DNA from: Elusimicrobiaceae bacterium | Lineage (GTDB): Bacteria > Elusimicrobiota > Elusimicrobia > Elusimicrobiales > Elusimicrobiaceae | DNA length: 8,021 bases | NCBI GenBank assembly: GCA_024405075.1 | Contig: JAKSPG010000052.1 | Span: 1-8,021, forward strand | Direction: 5' to 3' | In this document: one piece after another, positions 6,824 to 8,021 of the stretch | Layout of the letters: each line of letters opens with the position of its first letter | Position numbering within the stretch: position 1 is the stretch's first letter | The notes under the pieces: model-generated | Databases searched by the model: none | What the model was told of the DNA's origin: nothing | The model's input: the letters and a program-made list of their open reading frames with translations, nothing else | Made by a program: the position numbers and the translations under genes

Positions 6824-7651
6824 ATGATGAAAAAATGTTTATATCTTTTCGTTGCCGCCGCACTTTGTGCCTGCCACAAACCGCAGGAAAATACCCCTGC
6901 GTTTGAACCGCCCACGGCCGAAAAATCATCCACCGTTACCGAACAGGACGTGCAAGACCGGTTGGAACTGCTTTCCAAACAAGACTACGCTTTTGCCCAA
7001 ACTCCTATCGGACGGCAAAACTTATTGCAAACGATTGTACGCGAAAAGCTGATTTTGGCCGACGCTCAAGCCAACGGGCTGGATAAAACGCCCGATTACC
7101 AAACTTTCAGCACCCAAAAACGTCAACAATTGGCCGAAATTTACCAGGCCTACCTGCAACGGTTATTAGAAGATCTGTGGTATCAACATCAACGCGACAG
7201 CGGCGCGTTACAGGTAAGCGAAGAAGAAATTGCCGATTACTACAAAAAATACCCCTACGAAATGACGGTCAAACAAATCATTATAGACAATGCCGAAACC
7301 GCCGAACAGGTCCTGCGCACGCTAAAAGGATCCCCGCGGCGTTGGGCAGAAATGGAACGGCAATACAGCATCGCACCAGAAGCGATTCGTGCCAAAAACT
7401 TTACGTTTATGCCCGGTGAATTTTTACCGGAAATTGAAGTAATTGCCGCCAACTCATCTTCCGGCAGTGTACAAGGATTTATCAAAACCGCGTTGGGATT
7501 TCATATAATAATGAAGACGGGTGAAAAACGCCTTTCCAAGCAAGAAGCCGCTGCGCGCATCCGCACGGTGTTGGAAAATAAAAAGTTGGATGAAATTTTA
7601 GAGTCGTTACAAACTAAATACGAGGTTACAGTTTATGACAAGAATGAATAA
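6824..7651 (+). CDS. Parvulin-family (PpiC/SurA/PrsA-like) peptidyl-prolyl isomerase lipoprotein
   Basis: This 275-residue predicted lipoprotein belongs to the extracytoplasmic foldase family that assists folding of exported proteins. The N-terminus (KK, hydrophobic stretch 5-16) ends in the lipobox LCAC with C17 as the lipidated residue; Cys at the -2 position is unusual but acceptable. A SurA_N-like helical region follows (about 36-125, with GRQNLLQTIVREKLILADAQ). The parvulin-like domain (about 146-233) ends KTALGFHIIMKTGEK, as in active family members, but the first conserved His is Q151 (VKQIII), and the middle of the domain (185-200) is reduced. It may therefore work mainly as a chaperone. 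The gene starts 13 nt after the mfd stop, with the tandem ATGs at 6824 and 6827 both possible starts. Its 3' end overlaps the next gene, another SurA-like protein, so the two should be made together. Confidence 0.87.
   Translation: MMKKCLYLFVAAALCACHKPQENTPAFEPPTAEKSSTVTEQDVQDRLELLSKQDYAFAQTPIGRQNLLQTIVREKLILADAQANGLDKTPDYQTFSTQKRQQLAEIYQAYLQRLLEDLWYQHQRDSGALQVSEEEIADYYKKYPYEMTVKQIIIDNAETAEQVLRTLKGSPRRWAEMERQYSIAPEAIRAKNFTFMPGEFLPEIEVIAANSSSGSVQGFIKTALGFHIIMKTGEKRLSKQEAAARIRTVLENKKLDEILESLQTKYEVTVYDKNE
7622..7625 (+). promoter_or_regulatory. Ribosome binding site of the SurA-like gene
   Basis: GAGG lies 9 nt before the ATG at 7635, inside the end of the lipoprotein gene. It favours 7635 over the in-frame ATG at 7644, which would be 18 nt away. 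Confidence 0.5.
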
Positions 7652-8021
7652 ATGGTTTATGACCGCTGCGTTGGTTGCCTGTGTGGGTACAGGTGCCTAC
7701 GCCAAAGTAATGGAGGGCTCTGTGGCTAGCGTCAATGGCCGCCCGATACTTACTTCGGAATATGAAGCTTTCTTAGAAGGCGTTATTGAACAATACCAAG
7801 CCACCGCGCCGCAAGTACTGAAACAGCCCTATGCTACCGATTTATTGGGAAAGGAAGTTATTAAAGAGTTAGTTTCCAAAGAGCTGTTATTCCAAGCCGC
7901 CGAAGAAGCCAAAATCCAAGTAAAAGATTCGGAAATTGACGCCGGCATTAATGAAATTAAAACACGTTTCATCGTAGACGAAAAAACCGGAAAAGAAGAT
8001 CCGGCCGGGGCCGATAAACGC
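7635..8021 (+). CDS. SurA-like periplasmic chaperone/PPIase, N-terminal part (cut by right edge)
   Basis: The 129 visible residues begin with a Sec signal peptide: basic start MTRMNK, hydrophobic core WFMTAALVACVG, and an A-Y-A site with cleavage after residue 23. A SurA_N domain follows: GSVASVNGRPILTSEYEAF (28-46) matches the opening strand and helix of SurA (VNG..I..S.), and the helices VIKELVSKELLFQAAEEA and DSEIDAGINEIK match the rest. SurA proteins escort outer-membrane proteins across the periplasm, and one or two parvulin domains are expected beyond the window edge, so the isomerase part is inferred. The reading frame is open to the last base. It overlaps the upstream lipoprotein gene by 17 nt, which implies coupled translation. 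A family member other than SurA itself (a generic SurA_N protein) cannot be excluded, so no symbol is given. Confidence 0.88.
   Translation, partial: MTRMNKWFMTAALVACVGTGAYAKVMEGSVASVNGRPILTSEYEAFLEGVIEQYQATAPQVLKQPYATDLLGKEVIKELVSKELLFQAAEEAKIQVKDSEIDAGINEIKTRFIVDEKTGKEDPAGADKR

Noticed and set aside
7644..7651. Alternative start of the SurA-like gene at the ATG overlapping the upstream TAA
   Set aside because: It is in frame and gives a workable signal peptide, but the GAGG at 7622-7625 is 18 nt away, whereas the ATG at 7635 has it at 9 nt.
1..8021. CRISPR array, tRNA, rRNA, insertion sequence or phage genes
   Set aside because: No regularly spaced repeats, no tRNA-like cloverleaf or rRNA sequence in the only real intergenic gap, and no transposase, integrase or phage motifs. 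Nearly the whole window is accounted for by the six genes.

Overview
The window comes from a bacterial chromosome of roughly balanced base composition. It carries housekeeping and cell-envelope genes. The envelope looks Gram-negative in type: there is a class A penicillin-binding protein, a lipoprotein foldase and a SurA-like periplasmic foldase, and the order mfd - PPIase lipoprotein - SurA-like protein resembles clusters I recall from deltaproteobacteria and similar diderm phyla. The exact phylum cannot be fixed from sequence alone. An Elusimicrobiota-like or deltaproteobacteria-like diderm is my tentative guess.

Layout. Bases 1-1377 (minus strand) hold a two-component pair: a cytoplasmic PAS-containing HisKA_3 histidine kinase, followed 2 nt after its stop by a NarL/FixJ-type response regulator cut by the left edge. 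Bases 1378-1520 are a 143-bp divergent regulatory region. It has a promoter for each side, a perfect 10-bp inverted repeat (1414-1423 / 1471-1480) and a second 7-bp inverted repeat that straddles the kinase -10 box. From 1521 to the right edge, all genes are on the plus strand: a bifunctional PBP1A-type peptidoglycan synthase, transcription-repair coupling factor Mfd, a parvulin-family PPIase lipoprotein, and the N-terminal part of a second SurA-like PPIase/chaperone cut by the right edge.

How the genes fit together. PBP1A builds peptidoglycan at the inner membrane. The two PPIase-family proteins are predicted to act outside the cytoplasm in folding exported or outer-membrane proteins. Mfd removes RNA polymerase stalled at lesions and recruits UvrA, so it is the functional outlier in an otherwise envelope-related cluster. 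The kinase/regulator pair is divergent from PBP1A and may share control elements with it; its signal and targets are unknown.

Most notable signals. (1) PBP1A and the PPIase lipoprotein both have an extended -10 element (TGATATA[A/G]T) exactly 7 nt before the ATG and no Shine-Dalgarno sequence, which predicts leaderless transcripts. (2) The divergent region has a perfect 10-bp inverted repeat with one arm at each promoter. (3) The kinase has Ser where the HisKA_3 DxxxQ phosphatase motif normally has Gln. (4) Mfd is shortened in its N-terminal half and has an extra acidic segment after the helicase core. (5) The PPIase lipoprotein lacks the first conserved parvulin His. I see no mobile element, CRISPR array, tRNA or rRNA, and no strong candidate for an entirely new system.
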